From assembly GCF_011395035.1 (NCBI RefSeq), contig NZ_CP024769.1, positions 1 to 42,768 on the forward strand: DNA of 42,768 nucleotides, read 5' to 3'. This DNA is from Pantoea cypripedii (GTDB lineage Bacteria; Pseudomonadota; Gammaproteobacteria; Enterobacterales; Enterobacteriaceae). The notes below the pieces were generated by a model. It saw only the letters and a list, made by a program, of their open reading frames with translations. It was not told where the DNA came from and did no database searches. Every line of letters begins with the position of its first letter. The stretch's first letter is position 1. Shown in pieces: positions 15,872 through 24,835 of this stretch. The translations under genes were made by a program, and so were the position numbers.

Positions 15872-17189
15872 TTATCCCTGCCAGCGCCGGAAAATCAGGC
15901 TGGCATTCACGCCACCAAAGCCAAATCCATTGGAAAGCACGTAGTCTATCGGCATCGGGCGAGCCGTCAATGCTACCAAATCAAGACCTGCGGCCGCTTC
16001 GTCGGGCTGATGCAAATTAAGCGTCGGCGGAGCCAGTTGGTCACGCAGCGCCAGAATGCTGAAAATCGCCTCAACCCCGCCTGCTGCCCCCAGCAAATGC
16101 CCGGTAGCCGATTTGGTCGAAGAGATTGCCACTGGATTGTCGGCAAAAACTGCACGGATCGCCGCCAGCTCACCTTTGTCACCAACCTGAGTCGACGTGG
16201 CGTGCGCATTGATATGCTGGATATCGGCTGGCGTGATCCCCGCCTGGCGAATGGCCGTCTCCATCGCCCGGCGTGATCCCCGCCTGGCGAATGGCCGTCT
16301 CCATCGCCCGGCGTGCGCCACTGCCATCTTCGGGTCCGGCCGTGAGATGATACGCATCTGCACTGGTGCCATAGCCCACCACCTCCGCCAGCGGCGTGGC
16401 ACCCCTCTCCAGCGCATGCTCCAGCGATTCAATCACCAGCAATCCCGCTCCCTCCCCCATCACAAAACCATCACGCTGCTGATCAAAAGGACGCGAGGCG
16501 CTGGTGGGCTGATGGTTAAAACCACTGGAAAGCGCTTTCGCCGCAGCAAAACCGCCAAGGCTAACGCGATGAATCGCTGCCTCGCTCCCGCCACACAAGG
16601 CAATATCCGCCTCACCACTGCGAATCAGGCGCGCGGCATCACCAATCGCCTGTGCACCGGCGGCACAGGCAGTGACCGGCGCACCAAGCGGACCGCGAAA
16701 ACCATGCGTAATTGAAACATGACCGGCCGCCAGATTGGCTAAAAACGAGGGCACCGTAAACGGTGACAAGCGGCGCGGACCACGCGTGTTGGTGGTTTCT
16801 ACTGCCGCCGCGATTTCGTTAAAGCCGCCGATACCGGTAGCAATGATGGTTGCGGTACGCTCACGCAGTGCCTCCAGTTGCGGAAACCAGTTGGCCTGAG
16901 TCAGAGCTTGCTGGGCAGCAACCAGCGCAAACTCGATAAAGCGATCCATTTTTTTACGTTCTTTGGCCGGAATGACGGCCAGTGGATCGAAGCCGTGCTG
17001 CGGGTCCTGCTCAATGGAAGGCACCTGGCCTGCCACTTTGCAGGGAATGTCCTGCGCGGTGTCTTCCGGCAATGGGCTGATGCCGGATTGCCCTTTCACC
17101 AGAGCGCGCCAGACATGTTCCACGCCACATCCCAGCGGGCTGACAATACCCATGCCGGTCACGACGATGCGCTTTAATGAGATATCCAT
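15872..17189 (-). pseudogene. FabF-like 3-ketoacyl-ACP synthase, frameshifted by a 40-bp tandem duplication
   Basis: The N-terminal frame runs 17189 to 16179 (336 residues, the last 30 out of frame) and the C-terminal frame overlaps it down to 15872. Removing one 40-base copy restores a single 425-residue KAS II-type synthase. Catalytic residues are all kept: Cys175 in 'VTACAAGAQAIG', His in 'NAHATSTQVGD' and His in 'KSATGHLLGAAGG', so the break is recent. GGAG sits 5 bases before the ATG. It follows the efflux pump gene by 21 bases and is the last gene of the hxlR-emrA-emrB-KAS operon. The translated product would lack both histidines and be inactive. The two copies could be lost by slippage, restoring the gene. 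Confidence 0.88.
16231..16310. repeat. Perfect 40-bp tandem duplication inside the KAS gene
   Basis: Bases 16231-16270 and 16271-16310 are identical; the 40-base unit is not a multiple of three and therefore shifts the frame. It lies in the codons for 'RRAMETAIRQAGITP'. Confidence 0.97.
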
Positions 17190-17210
17190 ATGATCTCCAG
17201 ATAGTGAGAT

Positions 17211-18770
17211 TTAAGTTTTTGGCACTTTCATAAACGGCACCAGCAAGGCGGCGATAAAAAACCCGATCATGATTAGCCAGAAAGCGTCCGCGAAAGCCTG
17301 AGTTTTGGCTTCGCGGAGCGTAAGTGCCGCAAGGTTCTTCAGTGCGGCGGTCTGTGCAGCATCGGGGCTGAAGCCCTGTCGTATCAGTGCTGCGGTGGAA
17401 GATTGCATAAACTCGCCCAGCGACAGACTGGCGCTATTGAGATGGTCCGCCAGGCGACTGTAATGCAGGTTTGTTCGATCATTAAGTATAGTGCCGCACA
17501 GCGCGATGCCGATGGCGCCTCCCAGATTGCGCATCAGATTAAACAACCCGGATGCCAGTTTGAGACGTGGCGGCGGCAGGCTGCCAAGGGTGAGCGTCAC
17601 CGTCGGAGCCACAGCGAACTGCTGGGCCATGCCGCGAAAGGCTTGCGGCAACAGGAGTTGTTCCGCGCCCCAGTCGTGGGTGATAGGCACAAAGCTGTAC
17701 ATCGACACGCCAAAAGCAATCAGCCCGGCGGCCAGCAGCCAGCGCAAATCAACCCGATTGGCTAACCAGGAATACAGCGGGATAGAAAGAACCTGAAACA
17801 GGCCGGTATAAAAGATCGCCAGCCCAATTTGCAATGCGCTATAGCCGCGCACCGTGCCGAGAAACAGGGGCGTCAGATAGATGGTGGAAAAAATGCCGAC
17901 CCCGGCCATAAAGGAAAAATAACAACCAAGGGTAAAGGTACGGTCTTTTAACGCGTATAAATCCATCACCGGTTGCTTATGACGCAGCGTGCGCACAACA
18001 AACAGTACCCCGCAAATCAGCGCCAGCCAGCCGGTGAGGGTCAGGGTGCTATCATCAAACCAGCCCCAGCGCGGTCCCTCCTCCAGCGTGTATTCGAGAC
18101 ACCCCAGCGACACCGCCAGCAGGACAATGCTGAGATAATCGGCACCGCGCAGCAACGAGGTATCCGGCGAATCAATCTTCACCAGCGCAGGCACCGCCAG
18201 CGTGATGTAAATGCCTGGCAGGATGTTGATAAAGAACAGCCAGTGCCAGTTGAAATTCTCGGTGATCCAGCCTCCGACGGTAGGGCCAAGGGTAGGAGCC
18301 AGCGATGCCAGACCGCCGATAGTGGCGGCAGCGATCACCCGCTGTTTTCCCTGAAAGAACGCGAACGCCGTGGTGAACACCAGCGGAATCATCGAACCAC
18401 CCGCCAGCCCCTGCAACGCGCGGAAGGCAATCATGCTTTGAATATTCCACGCCCAGCCGCATAGCACGCTCATCAGAGTAAAACCCGCCGCTGAGGCAGC
18501 GAATAACCAGCGGGTGGACATCACCCTTGCCAGCCAGCCGGAAAGCGGGATGATGATGATCTCCGCAATCAGATAGCTGGTCTGCACCCAGACGGTTTCA
18601 TCATCCCCTGCCGACAAGCCCCCGCCGATATCCCGTAACGACGCGGAGACGATTTGAATATCCAGCAAGGCGATAAACATCCCCAGACACATGGTGGCAA
18701 AGGCGATCACCTTTTTGCTGACCGGCATCTGCAACGTGGGGATGGCAGGCAGCGTTGTCTGGTTGCTCAT
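17211..18770 (-). CDS. DHA2-family (EmrB-type) multidrug efflux MFS transporter
   Basis: A 519-residue inner-membrane protein with about 14 predicted helices, the DHA2 number. Family features: acidic residue in TM1 ('MFIALLDIQIVSASL'), 'QTSYLIAEIIIIPLSGWL' and the antiporter motif region 'LGPTVGGWITENFNWHWLFF'. It would export drugs by proton antiport, joined to TolC through the EmrA-type adaptor encoded immediately upstream. The start codon overlaps that gene's stop (4 bases). The KAS gene follows 21 bases on. In E. coli EmrAB is known to confer resistance to thiolactomycin among others, which is relevant because ketoacyl synthase is thiolactomycin's target. Confidence 0.92.
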   Translation of the reverse strand: MSNQTTLPAIPTLQMPVSKKVIAFATMCLGMFIALLDIQIVSASLRDIGGGLSAGDDETVWVQTSYLIAEIIIIPLSGWLARVMSTRWLFAASAAGFTLMSVLCGWAWNIQSMIAFRALQGLAGGSMIPLVFTTAFAFFQGKQRVIAAATIGGLASLAPTLGPTVGGWITENFNWHWLFFINILPGIYITLAVPALVKIDSPDTSLLRGADYLSIVLLAVSLGCLEYTLEEGPRWGWFDDSTLTLTGWLALICGVLFVVRTLRHKQPVMDLYALKDRTFTLGCYFSFMAGVGIFSTIYLTPLFLGTVRGYSALQIGLAIFYTGLFQVLSIPLYSWLANRVDLRWLLAAGLIAFGVSMYSFVPITHDWGAEQLLLPQAFRGMAQQFAVAPTVTLTLGSLPPPRLKLASGLFNLMRNLGGAIGIALCGTILNDRTNLHYSRLADHLNSASLSLGEFMQSSTAALIRQGFSPDAAQTAALKNLAALTLREAKTQAFADAFWLIMIGFFIAALLVPFMKVPKT

Positions 18771-19798
18771 GGCAATGGCTTCTCATCAACCGTTACCGTG
18801 ACGGACAACCCTGGCCGCAGCAGACCGAGATTTGCCGCATCCCCCTCCAGCGCGATACGCACCGGTACACGCTGAACAATTTTGGTGAAATTGCCGGTGG
18901 CATTTTCCGCTGGCAGGATACTGAAACGCGAACCGGTAGCCGGGGACAGGCTGACAACATGGCCGGTAAATGTACGCCCCGGCAGCACATCGGCAACGAT
19001 CTGCGCCTTTTGCCCCGCCTGTAAATGTGCCAGCTGGTTCTCTTTGAAATTGGCATCCACCCATAATCCCTGCGCAGGCACCAGCGACAGCAACTGAGTC
19101 CCACTGGTGACATAAGCCCCTGACCAGGCACGCCGGTTACCGATCACGCCGTCAAAAGGCGCACGGATTTCGGTATAACTCAGGTTGAGTTTTGCCATAT
19201 CCAGCCCCGCCTGCGCCTGAACCAGCGCCGCCTGTGTCTGCTTCTCACGGGCATCCAGCACCATCAACTGACGCACGGCGACGTTTTTGTCGGCGCGGGC
19301 CTTACCTTCCTGGGCCACCGCCTGGTGATAATCGGCCTGTGCATATTCGCGGGTCTGCGCCGAGACAATAGAATTCAGTGCCAGCGCACCATAACGTCGG
19401 CTGTCTCCGGCGGTTTTCTCCGTCACCGCCTGAGCGGCGCTCAGCGCCGCAGAAGACCCGACAATGGTTGCCAGCTGCAATTCACGCGTGGCGGCGATAT
19501 CGGCCAGCGCGGCCTGTTGCGCATCCACCTCACCGCTGGCCTGCATTAGAGCGGCCTGATAATCACGCGCGTCGAGCCGCACCAGCAGCTCGCCCTTTTT
19601 CACCCGCATGTTGTCTTGCACCGCAATATCCTGCACGTAACCCGCCACTTTGGCGGAGATGGCGCTAATATCGCCGCCAACATAGGCATCATCCGTTGAC
19701 TCGATAAAGCGACCTGATTGCCACCACCACAGGCCGTAACCGGCTGCCAGCACCACCGCTGCGACGGCCACCACCGGAATTACCACGCGTTTGTTCAT
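18767..19798 (-). CDS. EmrA/HlyD-type membrane-fusion adaptor
   Basis: A 343-residue periplasmic adaptor anchored by one N-terminal helix (residues about 5-25). It has the split lipoyl domain ('STDDAYVGGDISAISAKVAGYV' region and 'LSYTEIRAPFDGVIG'), a long alpha-hairpin between them (about 85-190) and the beta-barrel domain ending in 'GLLRPGLSVTVTVDE'. It couples the EmrB-type pump to an outer-membrane channel. It overlaps the regulator gene upstream and the pump gene downstream by 4 bases each, so the three are translated together. Confidence 0.92.
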   Translation of the reverse strand: MNKRVVIPVVAVAAVVLAAGYGLWWWQSGRFIESTDDAYVGGDISAISAKVAGYVQDIAVQDNMRVKKGELLVRLDARDYQAALMQASGEVDAQQAALADIAATRELQLATIVGSSAALSAAQAVTEKTAGDSRRYGALALNSIVSAQTREYAQADYHQAVAQEGKARADKNVAVRQLMVLDAREKQTQAALVQAQAGLDMAKLNLSYTEIRAPFDGVIGNRRAWSGAYVTSGTQLLSLVPAQGLWVDANFKENQLAHLQAGQKAQIVADVLPGRTFTGHVVSLSPATGSRFSILPAENATGNFTKIVQRVPVRIALEGDAANLGLLRPGLSVTVTVDEKPLP

Positions 19799-20340
19799 TG
19801 CTGTTCGCCTTTTTGCGTCTGCGGCATAAACTTCAGTGCCGTCTCACCCGCGCGTTTTTTCTGCAAATACTCGTGGCGATAGTGAAGGATAGGTGCCGCT
19901 GCCGGGGCGGGGATCATGCTGTATTTATCTGGCGTGATCGGCTCGCCTGTCACGCTATCCACCATAATGGCCTGCACAGGACGTTGGGTGGCGATCTCCA
20001 CCAGCTGCATCTGACGTCCTTCCGGAGAGAAATTGCGACTTCCCCATTCGGCCAGCGCCAGTATCACTGGCCGGAAATCCCGCCCCAAAGCAGTGAGATG
20101 ATATTCGTAGCGTGGCGGTGTGCTGCTATAGCACACCTTTTCCAGCAGGCCATCTTCCACCAATTCTTTCAGGCGACGGGAGAGAATGTTGGGGGCGATG
20201 TCGATGCTTTTCTGGAACTCATCAAAACGGGTAAATCCGGCAAAGGCGTCACGCAGGATCATCATGCTCCAGCTGTCGCCAATCCTCCCGAGGCTGCGTG
20301 CAATGGGACATGGGGTCTGACAAAGCGGTTCGTTTTTCAT
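19795..20340 (-). CDS. HxlR-family regulator of the efflux/KAS operon
   Basis: A 181-residue winged-helix protein. The HxlR domain occupies about residues 10-100 ('CPIARSLGRIGDSWSMMILRDA', 'NILSRRLKELVEDGLLEKV', 'YEYHLTALGRD'), followed by a C-terminal extension of about 75 residues that ends in a basic tail. Two cysteines, C7 and C11, precede the domain; in some relatives such N-terminal cysteines sense oxidants or electrophiles. It is the first gene of the operon with emrA, emrB and KAS. A perfect palindrome 42 bases before the start codon is its likely binding site, giving autoregulation. Confidence 0.9.
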   Translation of the reverse strand: MKNEPLCQTPCPIARSLGRIGDSWSMMILRDAFAGFTRFDEFQKSIDIAPNILSRRLKELVEDGLLEKVCYSSTPPRYEYHLTALGRDFRPVILALAEWGSRNFSPEGRQMQLVEIATQRPVQAIMVDSVTGEPITPDKYSMIPAPAAAPILHYRHEYLQKKRAGETALKFMPQTQKGEQQ

Positions 20341-20381
20341 GGTTCTGACTCAGATAAGGTCTTAATGCGCACAGATTTCCA

Positions 20382-20408
20382 TAGTAACTTGCAAAATGCA
20401 AGTTACTA
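20382..20408. promoter_or_regulatory. Candidate HxlR operator
   Basis: TAGTAACTTGCA, three A, then the exact complement: 12-bp arms, upstream of the hxlR start. HxlR proteins bind such compact AT-rich palindromes as dimers, so this is probably where the operon is repressed. Confidence 0.75.
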
Positions 20409-20465
20409 AATCGACGGCAGCTCAGAGTGCGAAGTGATTGAGTCAGGTGGATAAGGCCTGCCCAA

Positions 20466-20516
20466 GTGCGCATGAATGCGCACCCTACAATAGTAGGGTC
20501 GGCATTTATGCCGACC
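20466..20516. repeat. Two-hairpin palindromic repeat (copy 1)
   Basis: GTGCGCATGAATGCGCAC, then a short CCTAC...GTAGGG stem, then GGTCGGCATTTATGCCGACC: two adjacent hairpins joined by a stem. Same family as 39744-39795 and the broken copies at 345 and 42182. It lies between the divergent hxlR operon's upstream region and the 3' end of ascG. Confidence 0.85.
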
Positions 20517-20548
20517 AGGCCAATAACCGCACGGAACCGTAGCGAAAA

Positions 20549-21562
20549 TTAATGTTCAGGGGCAGGTCCAACTGATTCGCGCATCACCAGGCTGGCATTG
20601 AAACTTTTGCGCTGGCCGATTTCTCCACCATCCAGCATCGAAACCAGCTGTTCGATGGTTTGCTGCACCATTTCCGTCACCGGGATTTTCATACTGGATA
20701 AGGACGGGATGGTGTAAGGGGCCAGCGGAATATCATCGAACCCCACCACGGAAACCTGCCCCGGAATGGCAATGTTGGCCGCCGCAAGCTGTTTCATGGC
20801 ACCTACGGCCATTTCATCATTGCTGGCAACAATGGCAGTAAAGCGGCATCCACGCGTCAGCAAGGTTTCCACCGCCGCCATCCCACTTTGCGCATTCCAT
20901 TTGCCGGGGATAATCAGCGCATCCTGTACCGGTATCTGATGTTCACCCAGCGCCGCTTTATAACCTGACAGGCGTTCCAGCCCGGTGGGAGAATCGAGTG
21001 ACCCGGTGATAAAGGCGATATCACGATGCCCGAGCGCCACCAGCTGGTTCACCGCCTGCATACAGTTGGCTTTCTGATCGGAATAGATGCAAAAGCTATG
21101 GTGCTGCCGCAGGCGACGATTGATCACCAGAATCGGTTGTTTATGCTGAGAAATGATGTCATCCATCTCATCGATGGAGAGAAAACGTGGATAAATGATG
21201 ATGCCATCACAACGCAAATCCAGCAAAAACCGAATGGCCGCCCGCTCCTCCGCCGCGCTGTGTTTACCGTCAGCGAGGATTAACTGACGATCCTGCTGTT
21301 CCAGCAGGCGTGCAGAATGGGACATCAGCTCGCTAAAGTAGCTGCCGCTGTACAGGGTATTGGTGATCACCAGGCCGATGGTCTGGGTCGATTTAACCGC
21401 CAGATTGCGTGCCAGCAGATTGGGGCGAAAATCCGTCTCGGCAATCGCCTGCAGCACCCGTTCGCGCTTTTCCTGGCTGACATAGCCGTTCCCCGACAAC
21501 ACGCGTGACACCGTGGCTTTTGACACACCGGCTTTTTCAGCCACTTCCAGAATGGTCGTCAT
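20549..21562 (-). CDS. ascG: AscG-type LacI-family repressor of the beta-glucoside operon
   Basis: A 337-residue LacI-family repressor: HTH 'TTILEVAEKAGVSKATVSRV' at the N-terminus, hinge helix 'NLLARNLAVKSTQTIGLVI', then a sugar-binding core ('VVGFDDIPLAPYTIPSLSS'). It is divergent from the PTS permease and phospho-beta-glucosidase genes, exactly the arrangement of E. coli ascG-ascFB. It should repress them by binding TGAAACCGGTTTC(A/T), a site present upstream of ascF. The inducer is expected to be a phosphorylated or free beta-glucoside such as arbutin, salicin or cellobiose. Confidence 0.9.
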   Translation of the reverse strand: MTTILEVAEKAGVSKATVSRVLSGNGYVSQEKRERVLQAIAETDFRPNLLARNLAVKSTQTIGLVITNTLYSGSYFSELMSHSARLLEQQDRQLILADGKHSAAEERAAIRFLLDLRCDGIIIYPRFLSIDEMDDIISQHKQPILVINRRLRQHHSFCIYSDQKANCMQAVNQLVALGHRDIAFITGSLDSPTGLERLSGYKAALGEHQIPVQDALIIPGKWNAQSGMAAVETLLTRGCRFTAIVASNDEMAVGAMKQLAAANIAIPGQVSVVGFDDIPLAPYTIPSLSSMKIPVTEMVQQTIEQLVSMLDGGEIGQRKSFNASLVMRESVGPAPEH

Positions 21563-21661
21563 CGTTTTCTCATCTTATTCAAGACGTTTCGCAGTCTACC
21601 TAACATGCTCATTGATTGGGAAATTTTTCGCATGTCCGTCTTTTACACGCAAACGTCATTA

Positions 21662-21677
21662 AGTGATTCAGTTCACA
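21662..21677. promoter_or_regulatory. Candidate CRP site upstream of ascF
   Basis: AGTGA-N6-TCACA, differing from the TGTGA-N6-TCACA consensus in one base. Centred about 70 bp before the inferred transcription start, a usual position for class I CRP activation. Confidence 0.65.
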
Positions 21678-21703
21678 ATGTCATAAATCAAATTTTAAAT
21701 GTC

Positions 21704-21732
21704 TTGCCAGGTTAAAAATACAATTTCATTAT
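21704..21732 (+). promoter_or_regulatory. Candidate sigma-70 promoter of ascFB
   Basis: TTGCCA (-35, 21704-21709), 17-base spacer, CATTAT (-10, 21727-21732). The start site would fall at about 21739, inside the operator. Confidence 0.6.
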
Positions 21733-21736
21733 TTTG

Positions 21737-21750
21737 TGAAACCGGTTTCT
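21737..21750. promoter_or_regulatory. AscG operator
   Basis: TGAAACCGGTTTCT contains a perfect 12-bp palindrome (21738-21749) and matches the known E. coli AscG site TGAAACCGGTTTCA but for the last base. It overlaps the inferred transcription start, so binding would block the promoter. A weaker LacI-type half-site (AAACGCTTT) lies about 30 bases downstream. Confidence 0.8.
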
Positions 21751-21867
21751 CATGGCGAGAAATTGAGCAAACGCTTTTCCCTGGTGTGCAACATCGTGTC
21801 GCCTCTGTCCCTACAACAAATGCGCGACCGGCCAGAAAGTGACCTTTTGATAAGAGACGAAGAATCC

Positions 21868-23316
21868 ATGTCGAAGAATTATGCCGAAGTCTCCCGCTCT
21901 ATTGTCCAGGCGTTAGGTGGGCTGGAAAATATCGAAGCTGTGACCCATTGCATGACCCGCCTGCGCTTTGTGGTCAAAGACGGTAATCAAATCAACAACC
22001 CAGTATTGAAGGCCATCCCCGGCGTGATGGGTGTGGTGCATAACGATGAGCAATGCCAGGTGATCATCGGCAATAACGTCAATCTTGCATATCAGGAAGT
22101 GTTAAAGCTCGGTACGCCAGGAGCAAGCGCCGCCGCAACATCAGTGAAACGAAAAATCACGCTGAAAAGTATCGGCGCAGGCATCCTTGACGCGCTGGTG
22201 GGCACCATGTCCCCCCTGATTCCTGCCATCATTGGCGGGTCGATGGTTAAGCTGCTCGCCATGGTGCTGAATATGTTCGGTGTGTTCGCCGAAGGGTCGT
22301 CAACGCTGGTGATCCTTAACGTGATTGGCGATGGGGCGTTCTTCTTCCTGCCGGTGATGGTGGCTGCCTCCGCCGCGCTGAAGTTCAAAACCAATATGTC
22401 GCTGGCGATTGCTATCGCCGGGGTGTTGATTCACCCCAATTTTATTGACCTGATGGCCAAAGCGGCACAGGGACAACATGTTGAATTTGCCTATATTCCG
22501 GTGACCGCCGTTAAATACACTTACACGGTCATTCCGGCGCTGGTGATGACGTGGATCCTGTCGCATATCGAACGCATCGTCGATCGCATCACCCCGGCGG
22601 TGACCAAAAATTTCCTTAAACCGATGCTGATTGTATTGATTGCCGCACCGATCGCCATTGTGCTGATTGGCCCGCTGGGTATCTGGATTGGCAGCGGCAT
22701 CTCCGCGCTGGTTTATACCATCCACGGTTATCTAGGCTGGCTGTCGGTTGCCATTATGGGTGCGCTCTGGCCGTTGCTGGTGATGACGGGCATGCACCGG
22801 GTGTTCACCCCGACCATCATCCAGACCATCGCCGAAACCGGGAAAGAAGGGATGGTGATGCCGTCGGAAATCGGCGCGAATCTCTCTTTGGGCGGTTCCT
22901 CACTGGCAGTCGCTTTCAAAACCAAAAACCCGGAGCTGCGCCAGACCGCGCTGGCTGCCGCCGCGTCAGCGATTGTCGCCGGTATCTCTGAACCGGCCCT
23001 GTATGGGGTGGCAGTACGTCTGAAACGTCCGCTGATCGCCAGCCTGATCAGCGGTTTTATCTGTGGCGCAGTGGCCGGGATTGGCGGCCTTGCCAGCCAT
23101 TCCATGGCCTCGCCCGGCTTGTTCACCAGCGTGCAGTTTTTTGACCCCAATAATCCGATGAGCATTGTCTGGGTCGGTGCCGTGATGGTGCTGTCCGTGG
23201 TGCTCTCGTTCATTTTGACCCTGATGCTGGGCTTCGAAGACATTCCGGTGGAAAAAACCACCGCTGCCGCCCCGGCAACGGCACCTGATATCGTCAAACC
23301 CGTAAACGCCAATTAA
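21868..23316 (+). CDS. ascF: PTS beta-glucoside EIIBC permease, AscF type
   Basis: A 482-residue PTS enzyme. The N-terminal EIIB domain carries the phosphorylated cysteine C28 in 'AVTHCMTRLRF'; the EIIC membrane domain follows from about residue 95 with about ten helices and the conserved 'GISEPALYGVAVRLKRP'. Long stretches agree with E. coli AscF as I remember it. There is no EIIA domain, so phosphate must come from an EIIA encoded elsewhere, as in E. coli. The start at 21868 gives the normal N-terminus; upstream in-frame ATGs lie in the operator region. It imports and phosphorylates aryl-beta-glucosides or cellobiose. The ascB gene follows 12 bases later. Confidence 0.95.
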   Translation: MSKNYAEVSRSIVQALGGLENIEAVTHCMTRLRFVVKDGNQINNPVLKAIPGVMGVVHNDEQCQVIIGNNVNLAYQEVLKLGTPGASAAATSVKRKITLKSIGAGILDALVGTMSPLIPAIIGGSMVKLLAMVLNMFGVFAEGSSTLVILNVIGDGAFFFLPVMVAASAALKFKTNMSLAIAIAGVLIHPNFIDLMAKAAQGQHVEFAYIPVTAVKYTYTVIPALVMTWILSHIERIVDRITPAVTKNFLKPMLIVLIAAPIAIVLIGPLGIWIGSGISALVYTIHGYLGWLSVAIMGALWPLLVMTGMHRVFTPTIIQTIAETGKEGMVMPSEIGANLSLGGSSLAVAFKTKNPELRQTALAAAASAIVAGISEPALYGVAVRLKRPLIASLISGFICGAVAGIGGLASHSMASPGLFTSVQFFDPNNPMSIVWVGAVMVLSVVLSFILTLMLGFEDIPVEKTTAAAPATAPDIVKPVNAN

Positions 23317-23328
23317 CTGAGGCTATTC

Positions 23329-24759
23329 ATGTCTGAACTGACATTTCCAGCAGGATTTTTATGGGGCGGCGCTTTGGCCGCCAATCAGTCTGAAGGGGGC
23401 TACCTGGAAGGCGGTAAGGGACTCACCACCGTTGATATGATCCCACATGGTCAGTACCGCATGCCGGTCAAGCTTGGTCTTGAAAAGCGTTTTACCTTAC
23501 GCGATGACGAATATTATCCCAGCCATAACGCTATCGATTTCTATCATCGCTACAAAGAAGATATCGCGCTGATGGCTGAGATGGGTTTTACCGTTTTTCG
23601 TACTTCCATCGCGTGGAGCCGCCTCTATCCAAATGGCGATGAGTTGCAACCCAATCCCGCGGGCATCGCCTTTTACCGCGATGTTTTCAGCGAATGCAAA
23701 AAATACGGCATCGAACCGCTGGTGACCCTGTGCCATTTTGATGTCCCGATGCATCTGGTAACCGAGTACGGCTCCTGGCGCAATCGTAAAATGATTGAGT
23801 TCTTTGCCCGCTACGCACGCACCTGCTTTGAAGCCTTTGATGGCCTGGTGAAGTACTGGCTGACATTCAATGAGATCAATATCCTGCTGCATAGCTCCTT
23901 TTCCGGTGCCGGGCTGGTGTTCGAAAGTGGGGAAAATCCTGAACAGGTGAAGTACCAGGCGGTGCACCATGAACTGGTCGCCAGCGCGTTGGTGACGCGG
24001 ATTGCCCATGAGGTCAACCCGGAAAACCAGGTCGGTTGTATGCTGGCGGGTGGCAACTTCTATCCGTGGTCGAGCAAGCCGGAAGATGTCTGGGCGGCGC
24101 TGGAAAAAGATCGTGAAAACCTGTTCTTTATCGATGTTCAGGCGCGGGGAGCCTACCCTTCCTATTCCAAACGGGTGTTCCGCGAGAAAGGTGTGCAGAT
24201 CGAGATGGAGGAAGGCGATAGCGAAATCCTGAAAAATACCGTGGATTTTGTCTCCTTCAGCTATTACGCCTCGCGCTGTGCCTCAGCGGAGATGAATGAG
24301 CAAAACAGCAGCGCCGCGAACGTGGTGAAATCGCTGACCAATCCGCACATTAAACGCAGCGACTGGGGATGGGGCATTGACCCGCTCGGTCTGCGCATCA
24401 CCATGAATACCCTGTATGACCGTTATCAGAAACCACTGTTTCTGGTAGAAAACGGGCTGGGGGCGCGTGATGAAATCACCGCTGACGGCAAAATCAATGA
24501 TGATTACCGTATCAGCTATCTCAAAGAACATATCTATGCGCTGGCGCAGGCGATTGATGATGGTATCCCGGTCATTGGCTATACCACCTGGGGATGCATT
24601 GACCTGGTTGCCGCCTCCACCGGTGAAATGAGCAAACGCTATGGCTTTGTCTACGTTGACCGCGATGACCACGGGCAAGGCACCCTGAATCGCACGCGCA
24701 AGAAATCGTTCTGGTGGTATAAAAAAGTCATCGCCAGCAATGGGCGGGATTTAGATTAA
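23329..24759 (+). CDS. ascB: 6-phospho-beta-glucosidase AscB (GH1)
   Basis: A 476-residue cytoplasmic glycoside hydrolase family 1 enzyme that splits the phosphorylated beta-glucosides delivered by AscF. The acid/base glutamate is E182 in 'LTFNEINIL' and the nucleophile E374 in 'FLVENGLGA'. The N-terminal signature 'FPAGFLWGGALAANQSEGG' is that of phospho-specific members. Length matches E. coli AscB. It is the second gene of the operon; no clear terminator follows, but two palindromic repeats lie at 24836-24912. Confidence 0.95.
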   Translation: MSELTFPAGFLWGGALAANQSEGGYLEGGKGLTTVDMIPHGQYRMPVKLGLEKRFTLRDDEYYPSHNAIDFYHRYKEDIALMAEMGFTVFRTSIAWSRLYPNGDELQPNPAGIAFYRDVFSECKKYGIEPLVTLCHFDVPMHLVTEYGSWRNRKMIEFFARYARTCFEAFDGLVKYWLTFNEINILLHSSFSGAGLVFESGENPEQVKYQAVHHELVASALVTRIAHEVNPENQVGCMLAGGNFYPWSSKPEDVWAALEKDRENLFFIDVQARGAYPSYSKRVFREKGVQIEMEEGDSEILKNTVDFVSFSYYASRCASAEMNEQNSSAANVVKSLTNPHIKRSDWGWGIDPLGLRITMNTLYDRYQKPLFLVENGLGARDEITADGKINDDYRISYLKEHIYALAQAIDDGIPVIGYTTWGCIDLVAASTGEMSKRYGFVYVDRDDHGQGTLNRTRKKSFWWYKKVIASNGRDLD

Positions 24760-24835
24760 CCCACGCTCTTTTTGGCGATTTCAGGCTGAAACCCCTGCCT
24801 AACCGGCATAATGCTTGTCAGTTAAGGCACAATCT

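Noticed and set aside
22300..23312. Minus-strand frames antisense to ascF
   Set aside because: Shadows of a membrane-protein gene identified with high confidence.
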